DNA from: Pseudomonadota bacterium
GTDB lineage: Bacteria; Pseudomonadota; Alphaproteobacteria; Sphingomonadales; Sphingomonadaceae
Length of the DNA stretch: 16,485 nt
Direction: 5' to 3'
Assembly: GCA_023390415.1 (NCBI GenBank)
Contig: JAEWCW010000012.1
Coordinates: 1 to 16,485 of the forward strand
The notes below the pieces were generated by a model that was not told the origin of the DNA, searched no databases, and saw only the letters and a list, made by a program, of their open reading frames with translations. Position 1 is the first letter of the stretch. Each line of letters begins with the position of its first letter. Below are positions 14,521 to 16,485 of the stretch, piece after piece. Made by a program: the position numbers and the translations under genes.

Positions 14521-15492
14521 ATGCACGCGACCGATCTCCTGAGCCCGCCGCCGACGAGCGCGCGCGCCGAATTCCCGAGCGATTTCGGCCGGCGCTTCGT
14601 CGTCTTCGGCGACCTGGAGGAGGAGTTCGACTGGGGCGCGCCGTTCAGCCGCGAGGCGAATGCGACCAAGGCGGTCGCCGCCCTCCCCGCTGCCAATCGC
14701 CGCTTCGTCGAGGCCGGCGTGGTCCCGACCTATGTCTGCGGCTATCCGGTCGCGGCGACGCCGGAGAGCCGCGATGCGGTCGCCCGGATGGAATGCGACA
14801 TCGGCGCGCATCTGCATCCCTGGGTAACGCCGCCGCACGACGAGGCGGTCAATGTTGCCAACAGTTTCGCAGGCAACCTCCCGGAGCCGCTGGAGCGCGC
14901 CAAGCTGGCCCGGCTGACCGGGACCCTGGAGGAAGCGTTCGGGCGCCGTCCCATCATCTACCGCGCGGGGCGCTACGGCGTCGGCCCGAACACGCACCGC
15001 ATCCTCGCCGATCTCGGGTACCGCGTCGACGCCTCGGTCCGCGCGCGCTTCGATTACGGCGCGGAAGCGGGCCCCGACTTCACCGATCACCCGATCGATC
15101 CTTATTGGCTCGACAACGGCCTCTTCGCGCTGCCGCTGACGACCTCGCTCGCCGGCCCGTTGGGGCGCTGGCCGGGCCTCACCCGCGCAAGCCGGCTGCG
15201 CGGCGCCTTGGCGCGGAGCGGGCTGCTCAACCGGATCCCGCTGACGCCCGAGGGCGTGCCGCTGGCCGAGGCGAAGCAGGCGATCGAGACCGAGCTGGAC
15301 CGCGGCACGCGGATGTTCAGCCTCTCCTTCCACACGCCCTCGGTCGAGCCCGGCCACACGCCTTATGTCCGCGACGCGGCGGACCTCCGCGCCTTCTGGG
15401 CCTGGTGGGACGGCGTGTTCGACCTGTTCGCCCGCCGCGGCGTCACGCCGGTGCGCACGCCCGAGATCCTGGCGGCTGCCGAGCGCAGCTGA
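14521..15492 (+). CDS. Polysaccharide deacetylase-like (WalW-type) protein
   Basis: A 323-residue protein from ATG at 14521; GTG at 14500 would add 7 residues. Neither start has a clear ribosome site. NodB-type motifs are recognisable in modified form: VVFGDLEEEFDWG (metal-binding acidic residue) near residue 30, IGAHLHPWVTPPHDE (histidines) and PIIYRAGRYGVG (motif 3-like). A central DNGLFALPLTTSL segment and a C-terminal SLSFHTPSVEPGHTPYV follow. This pattern fits the WalW-like polysaccharide deacetylase group, usually in envelope or exopolysaccharide loci, although no such genes are adjacent here. No signal peptide was seen, so a cytoplasmic location is likely. The stop is 4 bp from the uvrC stop on the other strand. 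Confidence 0.8.
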   Translation: MHATDLLSPPPTSARAEFPSDFGRRFVVFGDLEEEFDWGAPFSREANATKAVAALPAANRRFVEAGVVPTYVCGYPVAATPESRDAVARMECDIGAHLHPWVTPPHDEAVNVANSFAGNLPEPLERAKLARLTGTLEEAFGRRPIIYRAGRYGVGPNTHRILADLGYRVDASVRARFDYGAEAGPDFTDHPIDPYWLDNGLFALPLTTSLAGPLGRWPGLTRASRLRGALARSGLLNRIPLTPEGVPLAEAKQAIETELDRGTRMFSLSFHTPSVEPGHTPYVRDAADLRAFWAWWDGVFDLFARRGVTPVRTPEILAAAERS

Positions 15493-15496
15493 TCCC

Positions 15497-16485
15497 TCAC
15501 CCGCTGGGGTGGAAGAAATCGTAGATGCCGCGCGCCATCGCCTTCGAGATTCCGGGCGCTTTCTCCAGATCCTCCAGCGCGGCGTTCTTCACCGCCCGCG
15601 CGGTGCCGAAATGCATCAGCAGCGCGCGCTTGCGGCCGGGGCCGATGCCGGGAACCTCGTCGAGCGGGCTCGAGACCATGTTCTTCGCGCGCTTCTGGCG
15701 GTGGGCGCCGATCGCGAAGCGGTGGGCCTCGTCGCGCAGGCGCTGCAGGTAGAAGAGGACCGGCGAATTGGGCGGGAGCTGGAAATCGCGCCCGTCGGCG
15801 AGGTGGATGGTCTCGCGCCCGGCATTGCGGTCCGGCCCCTTCGAGATTCCGACCACCGGCACGTCGTGGATCCCGGCATCCTCCATCGTCTCGAGCACCG
15901 CATTGAGCTGGCCCTTGCCGCCGTCAATCAGCATCAGGTCCGGCCAGTCGCCGCGGCTCCGGTCGGGATCCTCCTTCTCGAGCCGGGCGAAGCGGCGGCC
16001 GAGCACCTCGCGCATCATCGCGAAATCGTCGCCCGGCGCGGTCTCCGGACGCTTGATGTTGAACTTGCGATACTGGTTCTTGCGGAAGCCCTCCGGCCCC
16101 GCGACGATCATCGCGCCGACCGCGTTCGTGCCCTGGACGTGGCTGTTGTCATAGACCTCGATCCGCTGCGGCGGCTCGGGCAGCTCGAGCAGGTCGGCGA
16201 GCGCGCGTTGGATCTTGGCCTGGGTGCTGGTCTCGGCAAGGTGGCGGTCGAGCTCCTCCTCGGCGTTGCGCGAGGCCTGGCGGATCATCCGCGCCTGGTC
16301 GCCGCGCTTGGGCACCTTGAGCGCCACCTTGCGCCCGGCGCGCTCGGACAGCGCCTCCGCGACGAGCTCCGCCTCCGGCACCTCGCGGTCGGTGAGGATC
16401 ATCCGCGGCGGCGGCACCTCCTCATAGAATTGCATCAGGAAGCTTTCGAGCACCTCCTCCTCGGGCACGTCGGCGGTATGGGCCG
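15497..16485 (-). CDS. uvrC: Excinuclease ABC subunit C, 3' part
   Basis: The frame enters from the right edge without a start: the codons before the in-frame GTG at 16466-16468 read AHTAD, a normal UvrC continuation. What is present is the C-terminal half: the RNase H-like 5'-incision domain (YDNSHVQGTNAVGAMIV, DDFAMMREVLGRRF, LMLIDGGKGQLNAV) and the tandem helix-hairpin-helix domain (LDEVPGIGPGRKRALLMHFG, LEKAPGISKAMARGIYDFF). The N-terminal GIY-YIG domain and the UvrB-binding region lie outside the window. UvrC makes the dual incisions of nucleotide excision repair after UvrA2B2 damage recognition. All expected acidic residues of the visible domain look intact. Confidence 0.95.
   Translation of the reverse strand, partial: AHTADVPEEEVLESFLMQFYEEVPPPRMILTDREVPEAELVAEALSERAGRKVALKVPKRGDQARMIRQASRNAEEELDRHLAETSTQAKIQRALADLLELPEPPQRIEVYDNSHVQGTNAVGAMIVAGPEGFRKNQYRKFNIKRPETAPGDDFAMMREVLGRRFARLEKEDPDRSRGDWPDLMLIDGGKGQLNAVLETMEDAGIHDVPVVGISKGPDRNAGRETIHLADGRDFQLPPNSPVLFYLQRLRDEAHRFAIGAHRQKRAKNMVSSPLDEVPGIGPGRKRALLMHFGTARAVKNAALEDLEKAPGISKAMARGIYDFFHPSG

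Overview
This window looks like a GC-rich alphaproteobacterial chromosome, most likely a sphingomonad. The clues are a GcrA-family gene end, a sigma-32 promoter plus ROSE-type RNA thermometer ahead of an Hsp20 gene, a recO-apaG cluster, a short DNA topoisomerase IV subunit B (parE), and small palindromic repeats placed in frame inside genes. The genus is inferred from gene content and repeat style; there is no rRNA or other marker gene.

Layout. 1-1471 (+): end of a gcrA-like gene, a four-helix UPF0114 membrane protein and a 57-residue unknown protein, closed by a 12-bp perfect hairpin. 1532-2578 (-): the hsp20 gene with its heat-shock promoter and thermometer, then a DUF1801 protein. 2931-4996 (+): an exported DUF3857/transglutaminase-like protein broken by one frameshift. 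4999-7076 (-): a terminase small/large subunit pair with no other phage or GTA gene beside it. 7077-10500: a lower-GC accessory island. 10662-12976 (+): parE and a small membrane protein. 12985-14469 (-): recO, apaG and a small unknown protein. 14521-15492 (+): a polysaccharide-deacetylase-like protein. 15497-16485 (-): the 3' part of uvrC.

The island is the most interesting part. Sampled 60-base lines are about 47-55% GC, against 72% in a sampled parE line. It holds a reverse transcriptase (YIDD active site, group II intron-like or unknown-group class) and, tail to tail with a 6-bp gap, a RES-domain protein with a zinc-ribbon-like N-terminus. Upstream of the RT lies a good sigma-70 promoter (7335-7362). 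Its predicted start site falls at the beginning of a 134-bp sequence that is repeated, with one mismatch, directly before the RT start. The two copies flank a 238-bp segment rich in inverted repeats. The repeat period is 372 bp, a multiple of three, and one forward frame is open through the whole unit, so a head-to-tail copy of the unit would have no stop codon. This resembles the ncRNA-plus-RT layout of DRT2-type defence systems, but the link is inference: the RT class and the RNA are unproven and an open frame of this length can occur by chance.

Elsewhere the genes are ordinary housekeeping and stress functions (DNA repair, topology, proteostasis), packed tightly with gaps of 2-8 bp between several convergent pairs.
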